DNA of 64,000 nucleotides. It comes from Euglena gracilis (Eukaryota > Euglenida > Euglenophyceae > Euglenales). Position 1 is the first letter of the stretch, and every line of letters starts with the position of its first letter. The notes below the pieces were generated by a model that saw only the letters and a list, made by a program, of their open reading frames with translations, was not told the origin of the DNA and did no database searches. Both the position numbers and the translations under genes were made by a program. Where the stretch lies: positions 3,904,170-3,968,169 of the forward strand of contig CP154956.1 of NCBI GenBank assembly GCA_039621445.1, given 5' to 3'. Positions 13,651-59,485 of the stretch are shown here, in pieces.

Positions 13651-16600
13651 GGCCCTGGGACAGTTGAGCAGCAAAAGGAATTCGCTTCCAAAACGGTTCG
13701 GCAACACAGGGGATTTTGTTATTTAGGGGCCCTGGGACAGTTGAGCAGCAAAAGGAATTCGCTTCCAAAACGGTTCGGCAACACAGGGGATTTTGTTATT
13801 TTGGGGCCCTGGGACAGTTGAGCAGCAAAAGGAATTCGCTTCCAAAACGGTTCGGCAACACAGGGGATTTTGTTATTTAGGGGCCCTGGGACAGTTGAGC
13901 AGCAAAAGGAATTCGCTTCCAAAACGGTTCGGCAACACAGGGGATTTTGTTATTTAGGGGCCCTGGGACAGTTGAGCAGCAAAAGGAATTCGCTTCCAAA
14001 ACGGTTCGGCAACACAGGGGATTTTGTTATTTTGGGGCCCTGGGACAGTTGAGCAGCAAAAGGAATTCGCTTCCAAAACGGTTCGGCAACACAGGGGATT
14101 TTGTTATTTTGGGGCCCTGGGACAGTTGAGCAGCAAAAGGAATTCGCTTCCAAAACGGTTCGGCAACACAGGGGATTTTGTTATTTAGGGGCCCTGGGAC
14201 AGTTGAGCAGCAAAAGGAATTCGCTTCCAAAACGGTTCGGCAACACAGGGGATTTTGTTATTTTGGGGCCCTGGGACCCTGGGACAATTGAGCAGCAAAA
14301 GGAATTCGCTTCCAAAACGGTTCGGCAACACAGGGGATTTTGTTATTTTGGGGCCCTGGGACAGTTGAGCAGCAAAAGGAATTCGCTTCCAAAACGGTTC
14401 GGCAACACAGGGGATTTTGTTATTTTGGGGCCCTGGGACAGTTGAGCAGCAAAAGGAATTCGCTTCCAAAACGGTTCGGCAACACAGGGGATTTTGTTAT
14501 TTTGGGGCCCTGGGACAGTTGAGCAGCAAAAGGAATTCGCTTCCAAAACGGTTCGGCAACACAGGGGATTTTGTTATTTTGGGGCCCTGGGACCCTGGGA
14601 CAGTTGAGCAGCAAAAGGAATTCGCTTCCAAAACGGTTCGGCAACACAGGGGATTTTGTTATTTTGGGGCCCTGGGACAGTTGAGCAGCAAAAGGAATTC
14701 GCTTCCAAAACGGTTCGGCAACACAGGGGATTTTGTTATTTTGGGGCCCTGGGACAGTTGAGCAGCAAAAGGAATTCGCTTCCAAAACGGTTCGGCAACA
14801 CAGGGGATTTTGTTATTTTGGGGCCCTGGGACAGTTGAGCAGCAAAAGGAATTCGCTTCCAAAACGGTTCGGCAACACAGGGGATTTTGTTATTTTGGGG
14901 CCCTGGGACAGTTGAGCAGCAAAAGGAATTCGCTTCCAAAACGGTTCGGCAACACAGGGGATTTTGTTATTTAGGGGCCCTGGGACAGTTGAGCAGCAAA
15001 AGGAATTCGCTTCCAAAACGGTTCGGCAACACAGGGGATTTTGTTATTTTGGGGCCCTGGGACAGTTGAGCAGCAAAAGGAATTCGCTTCCAAAACGGTT
15101 CGGCAACACAGGGGATTTTGTTATTTAGGGGCCCTGGGACAGTTGAGCAGCAAAAGGAATTCGCTTCCAAAACGGTTCGGCAACACAGGGGATTTTGTTA
15201 TTTGGGGGCCCTGGGACAGTTGAGCAGCAAAAGGAATTCGCTTCCAAAACGGTTCGGCAACACAGGGGATTTTGTTAATTTCGGGCCCTGGGACAGTTGA
15301 GCAGCAAAAGGAATTCGCTTCCAAAACGGTTCGGCAACACAGGGGATTTTGTTATTTAGGGGCCCTGGGACAGTTGAGCAGCAAAAGGAATTCGCTTCCA
15401 AAACGGTTCGGCAACACAGGGGATTTTGTTATTTAGGGGCCCTGGGACAGTTGAGCAGCAAAAGGAATTCGCTTCCAAAACGGTTCGGCAACACAGGGGA
15501 TTTTGTTATTTAGGCCCCCTGGGACAGTTGAGCAGCAAAAGGAATTCGCTTCCAAAACGGTTCGGCAACACAGGGGATTTTGTTATTTGGGGGCCCTGGG
15601 ACAGTTGAGCAGCAAAAGGAATTCGCTTCCAAAACGGTTCGGCAACACAGGGGATTTTGTTATTTTGGGGCCCTGGGACCCTGGGACAGTTGAGCAGCAA
15701 AAGGAATTCGCTTCCAAAACGGTTCGGCAACACAGGGGATTTTGTTATTTAGGGGCCCTGGGACAGTTGAGCAGCAAAAGGAATTCGCTTCCAAAACGGT
15801 TCGGCAACACAGGGGATTTTGTTATTAGGGGCCCTGGGACAGTTGAGCAGCAAAAGGAATTCGCTTCCAAAACGGTTCGGCAACACAGGGGATTTTGTTA
15901 TTTTGGGGCCCTGGGACAGTTGAGCAGCAAAAGGAATTCGCTTCCAAAACGGTTCGGCAACACAGGGGATTTTGTTATTTAGGGGCCCGGGGACAGTTGA
16001 GCAGCAAAAGGAATTCGCTTCCAAAACGGTTCGGCAACACAGGGGATTTGGTTATTTGGGTCCCTGGGACAGTTGAGCAGCAAAAGGAATTCGCTTCCAA
16101 AACGGTTCGGCAACACAGGGGATTTTGTTTTTGGGGGGCCCTGGGACAGTTGAGCAGCAAAAGGAATTCGCTTCCAAAACGGTTCGGCAACACAGGGGAT
16201 TTTGTTATTTAGGGGCCCTGGGACAGTTGAGCAGCAAAAGGAATTCGCTTCCAAAACGGTTCGGCAACACAGGGGATTTTGTTATTTAGGGGCCCTGGGA
16301 CAGTTGAGCAGCAAAAGGAATTCGCTTCCAAAACGGTTCGGCAACACAGGGGATTTTGTTATTTTGGGGCCCTGGGACAGTTGAGCAGCAAAAGGAATTC
16401 GCTTCCAAAACGGTTCGGCAACACAGGGGATTTTGTTATTTTGGGGCCCTGGGACAGTTGAGCAGCAAAAGGAATTCGCTTCCAAAACGGTTCGGCAACA
16501 CAGGGGATTTTGTTATTTAGGGGCCCTGGGACAGTTGAGCAGCAAAAGGAATTCGCTTCCAAAACGGTTCGGCAACACAAGGGATTTTGTTATTTTGGGG

Positions 16601-19600
16601 CCCTGGGACAGTTGAGCAGCAAAAGGAATTCGCTTCCAAAACGGTTCGGCAACACAGGGGATTTTGTTATTTAGGGGCCCTGGGACAGTTGAGCAGCAAA
16701 AGGAATTCGCTTCCAAAACGGTTCGGCAACACAGGGGATTTTGTTATTTTGGGGCCCTGGGACAGTTGAGCAGCAAAAGGAATTCGCTTCCAAAACGGTT
16801 CGGCAACACAGGGGATTTTGTTATTTTGGGGCCCTGGGACAGTTGAGCAGCAAAAGGAATTCGCTTCCAAAACGGTTCGGCAACACAGGGGATTTTGTTA
16901 TTTTGGGGCCCTGGGACAGTTGAGCAGCAAAAGGAATTCGCTTCCGAAACGGTTCGGCAACACAGGGGATTTTGTTATTTAGGGGCCCGGGGACAGTTGA
17001 GCAGCAAAAGGAATTCGCTTCCAAAACGGTTCGGCAACACAAGGGATTTTGTTATTTTGGGGCCCTGGGATAGTTGAGCAGCAAAAGGAATTCGCTTCCA
17101 AAACGGTTCGGCAACACAGGGGATTTTGTTATTTTGGGGCCCTGGGACAGTTGAGCAGCAAAAGGAATTCGCTTCCAAAACGGTTCGGCAACACAAGGGA
17201 TTTTGTTATTTTGGGGCCCTGGGACAGTTGAGCAGCAAAAGGAATTCGCTTCCAAAACGGTTCGGCAACACAGGGGATTTTGTTATTTTGGGGCCCTGGG
17301 ACCCTGGGACAATTGAGCAGCAAAAGGAATTCGCTTCCAAAACGGTTCGGCAACACAGGGGATTTTGTTATTTTGGGGCCCTGGGACAGTTGAGCAGCAA
17401 AAGGAATTCGCTTCCAAAACGGTTCGGCAACACAGGGGATTTTGTTATTTTGGGGCCCTGGGACAGTTGAGCAGCAAAAGGAATTCGCTTCCAAAACGGT
17501 TCGGCAACACAGGGGATTTTGTTATTTTGGGGCCCTGGAACAGTTGAGCAGCAAAAGGAATTCGCTTCCAAAACGGTTCGGCAACACAGGGGATTTTGTT
17601 ATTTAGGGGCCCTGGGACAGTTGAGCAGCAAAAGGAATTCGCTTCCAAAACGGTTCAGCAACACAGGGGATTTTGTTATTTGGGGGCCCTGGAACAGTTG
17701 AGCAGCAAAAGGAATTCGCTTCCAAAACGGTTCGGCAACACAGGGGATTTTGTTATTTAGGGGCCCTGGGACAGTTGAGCAGCAAAAGGAATTCGCTTCC
17801 AAAACGGTTCGGCAACACAAGGGATTTTGTTATTTTGGGGCCCTGGGACAGTTGAGCAGCAAAAGGAATTCGCTTCCAAAACGGTTCGGCAACACAGGGG
17901 ATTTTGTTATTTAGGGGCCCTGGGACAGTTGAGCAGCAAAAGGAATTCGCTTCCAAAACGGTTCGGCAACACAAGGGATTTTGTTATTTTGGGGCCCTGG
18001 GACAGTTGAGCAGCAAAAGGAATTCGCTTCCAAAACGGTTCGGCAACACAGGGGATTTTGTTATTTGGGGGCCCTGGGACAGTTGAGCAGCAAAAGGAAT
18101 TCGCTTCCAAAACGGTTCGGCAACACAGGGGATTTTGTTATTTAGGGGCCCTGGGACAGTTGAGCAGCAAAAGGAATTCGCTTCCAAAACGGTTCGGCAA
18201 CACAGGGGATTTTGTTATTTGGGGGCCCTGGAACAGTTGAGCAGCAAAAGGAATTCGCTTCCAAAACGGTTCGGCAACACAGGGGTTTTTGTTATTTAGG
18301 GGCCCTGGGACAATTGAGCAGCAAAAGGAATTCGCTTCCAAAACGGTTCGGCAACACAGGGGATTTTGTTATTTGGGGGCCCTGGAACAGTTGAGCAGCA
18401 AAAGGAATTCGCTTCCAAAACGGTTCGGCAACACAGGGGATTTTGTTATTTTGGGGCCCTGGGACAGTTGAGCAGCAAAAGGAATTCGCTTCCAAAACGG
18501 TTCGGCAACACAGGGGATTTTGTTATTTTGGGGCCCTGGAACAGTTGAGCAGCAAAAGGAATTCGCTTCCAAAACGGTTCGGCAACACAGGGGATTTTGT
18601 TATTTTGGGGCCCTGGGACAGTTGAGCAGCAAAAGGAATTCGCTTCCAAAACGGTTCGGCAACACAGGGGATTTTGTTATTTTGGGGCCCTGGGACAGTT
18701 GAGCAGCAAAAGGAATTCGCTTCCAAAACGGTTCGGCAACACAGGGGATTTTGTTATTTAGGGGCCCTGGGACAGTTGAGCAGCAAAAGGAATTCGCTTC
18801 CAAAACGGTTCGGCAACACAGGGGATTTTGTTATTTGGGGGCCCTGGGACAGTTGAGCAGCAAAAGGAATTCGCTTCCAAAACGGTTCGGCAACACAGGG
18901 GATTTTGTTATTTAGGGGCCCTGGGACAGTTGAGCAGCAAAAGGAATTCGCTTCCAAAACGGTTCGGCAACACAGGGGATTTTGTTATTTTGGGGCCCTG
19001 GGACAGTTGAGCAGCAAAAGGAATTCGCTTCCAAAACGGTTCGGCAACACAGGGGATTTTGTTATTTAGGGGCCCTGGGACAGTTGAGCAGCAAAAGGAA
19101 TTCGCTTCCAAAACGGTTCGGCAACACAGGGGATTTTGTTATTTTGGGGCCCTGGGACAGTTGAGCAGCAAAAGGAATTCGCTTCCAAAACGGTTCGGCA
19201 ACACAGGGGATTTTGTTATTTGGGGGCCCTGGAACAGTTGAGCAGCAAAAGGAATTCGCTTCCAAAACGGTTCGGCAACACAGGGGATTTTGTTATTTAG
19301 GGGCCCTGGGACAGTTGAGCAGCAAAAGGAATTCGCTTCCAAAACAGTTCGGCAACACAGGGGTTTTTGTTATTTAGGGGACCTGGGACAGTTGAGCAGC
19401 AAAAGGAATTCGCTTCCAAAACGGTTCGGCAACACAGGGGTTTTTGTTATTTAGGGGCCCTGGGACAGTTGAGCAGCAAAAGGAATTCGCTTCCAAAACG
19501 GTTCGGCAACACAGGGGATTTTGTTATTTGGGGGCCCTGGGACAGTTGAGCAGCAAAAGGAATTCGCTTCCAAAACGGTTCGGCAACACAGGGGATTTTG

Positions 19601-20135
19601 TTATTTAGGGGCCCTTGGACAATTGAGCAGCAAAAGGAATTCGCTTCCAAAACGGTTCGGCAACACAGGGGATTTTGTTATTTAGGGGCCCTGGGACAGT
19701 TGAGCAGCAAAAGGAATTCGCTTCCAAAACGGTTCGGCAACACAGGGGATTTTGTTATTTAGGGGCCCTGGGACAGTTGAGCAGCAAAAGGAATTCGCTT
19801 CCAAAACGGTTCGGCAACACAGGGGATTTTGTTATTTTGGGGCCCTGGGACAGTTGAGCAGCAAAAGGAATTCGCTTCCAAAACGGTTCGGCAACACAGG
19901 GGATTTTGTTATTTGGGGGCCCTGGACAGTTGAGCAGCAAAAGGAATTCGCTTCCAAAACGGTTCGGCAACACAGGGGATTTTGTTATTTAGGGGCCCTG
20001 GGACAGTTGAGCAGCAAAAGGAATTCGCTTCCAAAACGGTTCGGCAACACAGGGGATTTTGTTATTTGGGGGCCCTGGGACAGTTGAGCAGCAAAAGGAA
20101 TTCGCTTCCAAAACGGTTCGGCAACACAGGGGATT

Positions 20136-21440
20136 TTGTTATTTAGGGGCCCTTGGACAATTGAGCAGCAAAAGGAATTCGCTTCCAAAACGGTTCGGCA
20201 ACACAGGGGATTTTGTTATTTAGGGGCCCTGGGACAATTGAGCAGCAAAAGGAATTCGCTTCCAAAACGGTTCGGCAACACAGGGGATTTTGTTATTTTG
20301 GGGCCCTGGGACAGTTGAGCAGCAAAAGGAATTCGCTTCCAAAACGGTTCGGCAACACAGGGGATTTTGTTATTTTGGGGCCCTGGGACAGTTGAGCAGC
20401 AAAAGGAATTCGCTTCCAAAACGGTTCGGCAACACAGGGGATTTTGTTATTTAGGGGCCCTGGGACAATTGAGCAGCAAAAGGAATTCGCTTCCAAAACG
20501 GTTCGGCAACACAGGGGATTTTGTTATTTAGGGGCCCTGGGACAATTGAGCAGCAAAAGGAATTCGCTTCCAAAACGGTTCGGCAACACAGGGGATTTTG
20601 TTATTTAGGGGCCCTGGGACAGTTGAGCAGCAAAAGGAATTCGCTTCCAAAACGGTTCGGCAACACAGGGGATTTTGTTATTTTGGGGCCCTGGAACAGT
20701 TGAGCAGCAAAAGGAATTCGCTTCCAAAACGGTTCGGCAACACAGGGGATTTTGTTATTTAGGGGCCCTGGGACAGTTGAGCAGCAAAAGGAATTCGCTT
20801 CCAAAACGGTTCGGCAACACAGGGGATTTTGTTATTTAGGGGCCCTGGGACAATTGAGCAGCAAAAGGAATTCGCTTCCAAAACGGTTCGGCAACACAGG
20901 GGATTTTGTTATTTAGGGGCCCTTGGACAATTGAGCAGCAAAAGGAATTCGCTTCCAAAACGGTTCGGCAACACAGGGGATTTTGTTATTTAGGGGCCCT
21001 GGGACAATTGAGCAGCAAAAGGAATTCGCTTCCAAAACGGTTCGGCAACACAGGGGATTTTGTTATTTTGGGGCCCTGGGACAATTGAGCAGCAAAAGGA
21101 ATTCGCTTCCAAAACGGTTCGGCAACACAGGGGATTTTGTTATTTAGGGGCCCTGGGACAATTGAGCAGCAAAAGGAATTCGCTTCCAAAACGGTTCGGC
21201 AACACAGGGGATTTTGTTATTTAGGGGCCCTGGGACAATTGAGCAGCAAAAGGAATTCGCTTCCAAAACGGTTCGGCAACACAGGGGATTTTGTTATTTA
21301 GGGGCCCTTGGACAATTGAGCAGCAAAAGGAATTCGCTTCCAAAACGGTTCGGCAACACAGGGGATTTTGTTATTTAGGGTCCCTGGGACAATTGAGCAG
21401 CAAAAGGAATTCGCTTCCAAAACGGTTCGGCAACACAGGG
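20136..21440. repeat. Satellite subdomain with linked CAATTGAG and TTATTTAGGGG variants
   Basis: Most units in this block carry GGGACAATTGAGCAG (or GGACAATTGAG) instead of GGGACAGTTGAGCAG, together with the TTATTTA form. The linked variants mark a local amplification of one unit type. Confidence 0.7.
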
Positions 21441-22229
21441 GATTTTGTTATTTTGGGGCCCTGGGACAGTTGAGCAGCAAAAGGAATTCGCTTCCAAAAC
21501 GGTTCGGCAACACAGGGGATTTTGTTATTTTGGGGCCCTGGGACAGTTGAGCAGCAAAAGGAATTCGCTTCCGAAACGGTTCGGCAACACAGGGGATTTT
21601 GTTATTTTGGGGCCCTGGGACAGTTGAGCAGCAAAAGGAATTCGCTTCCAAAACGGTTCGGCAACACAAGGGATTTTGTTATTTTGGGGCCGTGGGATAG
21701 TTGAGCAGCAAAAGGAATTCGCTTCCAAAACGGTTCGGCAACACAGGGGATTTTGTTATTTAGGGGCCCGGGGACAGTTGAGCAGCAAAAGGAAGTCGCT
21801 TCCAAAACGGTTCGGCAACACAAGGGATTTTGTTATTTTGGGGCCCTGGGACAGTTGAGCAGCAAAAGGAATTCGCTTCCAAAACGGTTCGGCAACACAG
21901 GGGATTTTGTTATTTTGGGGCCCTGGGACAGTTGAGCAGCAAAAGGAATTCGCTTCCAAAACGGTTCGGCAACACAAGGGATTTTGTTATTTTGGGGCCC
22001 TGGGACAGTTGAGCAGCAAAAGGAATTCGCTTCCAAAACGGTTCGGCAACACAAGGGATTTTGTTATTTTGGGGCCCTGGGACAGTTGAGCAGCAAAAGG
22101 GATTCGCTTCCAAAACGGTTCGGCAACACATGGTATTTTGTTATTTTGGGGCCCTGGGACAGTTGAGCAGCAAAAGGAATTCGCTTCCAAAACGGTTCGG
22201 CAACACAGGGGATTTTGTTATTTAGGGGC

Positions 22230-23256
22230 CCTGGGACAGTTGAGCAGCAAGAGTGATTCGCTTCCAAAACGGTTCGGCAAAACAGGGATTTTGATATTTT
22301 GGGGCCCTGGGACAGTTGAGCAGCAAAAGGAATTCGCTTCCAAAACGGTTCGGCAACACAGGGGATTTTGTTATTTAGGGGCCCTGGGACAGTTGAGCAG
22401 CAAAAGGAATTCGCTTCCAAAACGGTTCGGCAACACAGGGGATTTTGTTATTTAGGGGACCTTGGACAGTTGAGCAGCAAAAGGAATTCGCTTCCAAAAC
22501 AGTTCGGCAACACAGGGGATTTTGTTATTTAGGGGACCTGGGACAGTTGAGCAGCAAAAGGAATTCGCTTCCAAAACGGTTCGGCAACACAGGGGATTTT
22601 GTTATTTAGGGGCCCTGGGACAGTTGAGCAGCAAAAGGAATTCGCTTCCAAAACGGTTCGGCAACACAGGGGATTTTGTTATTTAGGGGCCCTGGGACAG
22701 TTGAGCAGCAAAAGGAATTCGCTTCCAAAAACGGTCGGGAAAACAAGGGGATTTTGTTATTTAGGGGCCCTGGGACAGTTGAGCAGCAAAAGGAATTCGC
22801 TTCCAAAACAGTTCGGCAACACAGGGAATTTTGTTATTTTGGGGCCCTGGAACAGTTGAGCAGCAAAAGGAATTCGCTTCCAAAACGGTTCGGCAACACA
22901 GGGGATTTTGTTATTTAAGGGCCCTGGGACAGTTGAGCAGCAAAAGGAATTCGCTTCCAAAACGGTTCTGCAACAAAGGGGATTTTGTTATTTAGGGGCC
23001 CTGGGACAATTGAGCAGCAAAAGGAATTCGCTTCCAAAACTGTTCGGCAACACAGGGTATTTTTTTATTTATGGGCCCTGGGACAGTTGAGCAGCAAAAG
23101 GAATTCGCTTCCAAAACGGTTCGGCAACACAGGGGATTTTGTTAATTTGGGGCCCTAGGAGAGTTGAGCAGCAAAAGGAATTCGCTTCCAAAACGGTTCG
23201 GCAACACAGGGGATTTTGTTATTTTGGGGCCCTGGGACAGTTGAGCAACAAAAGGG
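22230..23256. repeat. Degenerate right edge of the satellite array
   Basis: Units accumulate private changes toward the right boundary, for example AAGAGTGATTCG near 22,249, AAAAACGGTCGGGAAAACAAGG near 22,727, GTTCTGCAACAAAGG near 22,966 and TATTTTTTTATTTATGGGCC near 23,058. The last copy stops after GAGCAACAAAAGGGA and the following sequence is unrelated. Mutated edge units beside a homogeneous interior are typical of satellites maintained by unequal exchange. Confidence 0.85.
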
Positions 23257-24483
23257 ATGTTTATGGTGCGTTTTTCGCTGTTTGAAATATGTTCAACGAA
23301 ATTTTAGGCCAAACAAGGCAAATCAGTATTGGAGGGGGGGGGCTTAAAAGGTCGGTGACCCCCCCCCTTTTGGTACAGTAGAGTGGCTAGTCGGTCGACT
23401 AGTCGATCGACTAGCCATTTCCCCCCACCGACTAATCGGTCGACTAGTAGTCGGTGAACTAGTCGACCGACTAGTCGGTCGATTAGCCAGTACCCCCCCC
23501 CCCCCCAGTGTACGTCGGGGCGCCCGCCAGCGCCGCGTTTTGGGCCGCCAACCCATTGATTTTGTGTCAAAGCCGGGTCAAAAAAGTCGAAAAAAGTTGA
23601 TAAATTATTTTTTTTTTGCCCAAAACGATGTTTTTTTGGCCTCCCGGACGCGGAAAAAACTGTTTTTTTGAGCCGAAAATGAGCGTTTTTCGACCCGCCA
23701 GCGCCCCGTTTCGGGCACAAAACCTTTGCATTTCAGTCGAAAGAGCTCCATGGAGTGGGCCGGTTTATATGGGGGGGGGTCAATAAAGGGGTGGGTGCGC
23801 TCTTATTAAGATCTCTGCACTATTCAAAACCTGGTCACCCATTCCCCCCCCCCCCCCGGGCCCCCCATCCCCCCCCAGTTTTGGAAGGGGCGTCCCCCCC
23901 CCACCCCACTCCCCCCCTCCTCTGCGGGGGCAAAAAAAATTTTCCGGCGCTTCGCACCAGGTGTGTATTTTTGGACTTTCTTGAGGCTCAACATGAAACT
24001 TTGGCAAAATGGCCAAAAATGGCCGTAACTTGGGACAGGTGGGGAGTTGCGGTGAAATCAAAATACTGTCAGATAGGGCATTTTAAGGGCTTCAATTTGG
24101 TTCTCCTGACATTTCCTATTCCCTGCCATCTTTGAGAAACTTCAGAAAAATTGACTTCTTGACCAAAAAAAAAAACGGCCGAAATATTCGGCGACTGAAA
24201 ACTGGAGGCAGGAGGGGGGTCCCCCCCCCAGTTTCGGAAGTGGGGGGAGGTCCCCCCCCTCAGAGATTCCCGTACAACCCTGGGGGGGGGGGCAGTTACA
24301 ACCACCCAACCTCTGACGATCCCCTCCCCGCTTGTTGACCACGGATTGGGTGTCCAACACCCACTTTTCCGGGAACCGATTTCCAGGATGAAACAAGATT
24401 TTCTTCGGTGCTTCTTTTCCTTGCATTCATATGACACTGCCTTTCAACCTTCTGTCTCCATCGCTGGCTTGTCTGGAGCCCAG
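23257..24483. other. Array-to-unique junction, G/C-tract rich, no gene recognised
   Basis: After the last satellite copy come a short unique stretch, a CGACTAGT block, C and G homopolymers of up to about 14 bases (near 23,495, 23,850, 24,285) and a damaged hairpin at 23,945-23,958. The open frames on both strands here are proline/glycine runs read through homopolymers. I see no promoter or start codon I would trust. Confidence 0.6.
23385..23488. repeat. Palindromic CGACTAGTCG(G/A)T tandem block
   Basis: Roughly nine imperfect copies of a self-complementary motif occur, such as CTAGTCGGTCGACTAGTCGA, interrupted once by CCATTTCCCCCCACC. SalI (GTCGAC) and SpeI (ACTAGT) sites recur. Both strands read nearly the same, so the block can fold into cruciforms. 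Nothing else in the window resembles it. Confidence 0.85.
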
Positions 24484-58222
<33,739 letters not shown>

Positions 58223-59374
58223 GAGCCGCCTCCAAAGCAACAGTTTTGCACGCTTTTCTGCCGCACAGCGCTGTTGTTTCGGACGAGCGCGATGTGATTT
58301 TCGAGTCACAACCAAAACTCATGACTACGATTTGTTCCCGGCGACCATTTCGGTTGCACGTTGAACTCCATCTGTCAGCTTGATACACTGAACATTGTGA
58401 GAACCTTTGACTTCTGCTGTGACAGATATTGGCTAGATTTCAGCAGGACTGGCGAGGCAAGAGATAAAACGGCTTGATGCAGGTGATCTTTTGTCTTTGG
58501 ATGCCTTACGAAAGCGTCATGAGTGGTTTCAAAAATCTAGCCCCCCCCCCCCCCGGCTCATTGGCGTGGGTCAAATACAGTTTCAAAATTCAAAAGGCCG
58601 CAGGCCAAGTTGGGGCTTATTTGGTGGAAAGAAATGAGCGGGGCGGGGGGGGGGGGGGCAGTAAGGAGGATGCGAGAGTTTCAACCTCCTGAAGAAACAG
58701 GCCTCGGGCTTGTTTTTGGTTCATTGCTAAAAACATTCAGGAAGGTTCAGAAAATTACCTAAATCCCAATTCAAGTATGAAAAATGAAAATATTTAAGTC
58801 ATCAAGTTGTTTTTGTATTTTGCAGGACAATCAGTATGAAGCAATCAATTCCCCCCTCCTCCTTACATAGAAATTTGGCACCCTGAAGTTAGCGTTCGGC
58901 GCTGTTGGACCCCATTTTTAGGTTTTTGTTTCACTTTGCACATGGCCCCTCGAAATTCTTAACATGCAAACTTGGCCTCACACGGTTGGCCCCCCTTAAT
59001 TGCAGCCCGGGGGGGGGGGATTTTGATCCTGTCCTCCAAAGGAATGACAAAGTCCTTGAAAAAACAATGACTCCACCAACAGGGGGTTTAGCGTTCAATA
59101 CAGTTTTTGCCTGTCCCATGGAGGTTGGCAAAGAAAACAGTCCCCTTCCAGCTTCATTCTTTGGAAGATGAATGCTGTGTTTTTCCTTTTTTCGATGGGA
59201 CGTTTCCATTATCATCATGGCACCCCCTCCACAAGTAATCATCCCTCCCACCACAATGTAGTAAAACCGAAGAAGAAGGATGCACCGCAAACGTCAGGGA
59301 AAAAATCTCAAGAATCGATAAGAGGAAATCAGAGTAAATCTCTAAAAGAGCATCAATCGGTAAGAAAGCCCGAA
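58223..59374. other. Intergenic region downstream of the FG-type gene
   Basis: Contains G and C homopolymers (58,540-58,556, 58,640-58,652, 59,009-59,020) and unassigned frames on both strands. I do not see an AATAAA-type signal that I would defend. Confidence 0.4.
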
Positions 59375-59485
59375 AATACAAAAAAAACAAAAATACAAAA
59401 AATGCAAAAAAATACAAAAAAAATACAAAAATTTACAAAATATATAAAGCAAAAAAATACAAAAAAAATACAAAAAAAAACGGAC
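59375..59485. repeat. A-rich (AAATACAAAA)n repeat
   Basis: AAAAATACAAAAA words repeated about ten times with indels; the complementary strand reads as Phe/Cys/Ile pseudo-protein. Confidence 0.85.

Larger units (their letters stand above)
1..23256. repeat. 77-bp satellite array, about 300 tandem copies
   Basis: A single head-to-tail array fills the first 23 kb and is cut by the window's left edge. The 77-bp unit runs from TTATTTAGGGGCCCTGGGAC through CAGTTGAGCAGCAAAAGGAA, TTCGCTTCCAAAACGGTTCG and GCAACACAGGGGATTTTG. Most copies are identical apart from a few recurrent variants: TTATTTA, TTATTTT or TTATTTG before the GGGCCC; CAGTTGAG, CAATTGAG or CAGTTTGAG; and an 86-bp form with an extra CCCTGGGAC. 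Nearly every unit has one EcoRI site (GAATTC) and one ApaI site (GGGCCC). Since 77 is not a multiple of 3, all reading frames cycle, which produces many 60-118-residue spurious ORFs. Very high identity implies recent amplification or homogenisation. The role is unknown; centromeric or heterochromatic satellite is an inference. Confidence 0.98.

Noticed and set aside
1-23256. Dozens of 60-373-codon open frames on both strands, some beginning MLFWGPGTVEQQKEFASKTV or MEANSFCCSTVPGP
   Set aside because: They are the 77-bp repeat read in rotating frames. Every frame repeats with the unit, both strands are open, and the lengths depend only on which single-base variant removes a stop.
1-23256. CRISPR array
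   Set aside because: The repeats are contiguous 77-bp units with no unique spacers, and the sequence is eukaryotic.
1-23256. CENP-B-box-like motif in the satellite unit
   Set aside because: TTCGCTTCCAAAACGG and TTCGGCAACACAGGGG do not fit the required spacing of A and CGGG positions.
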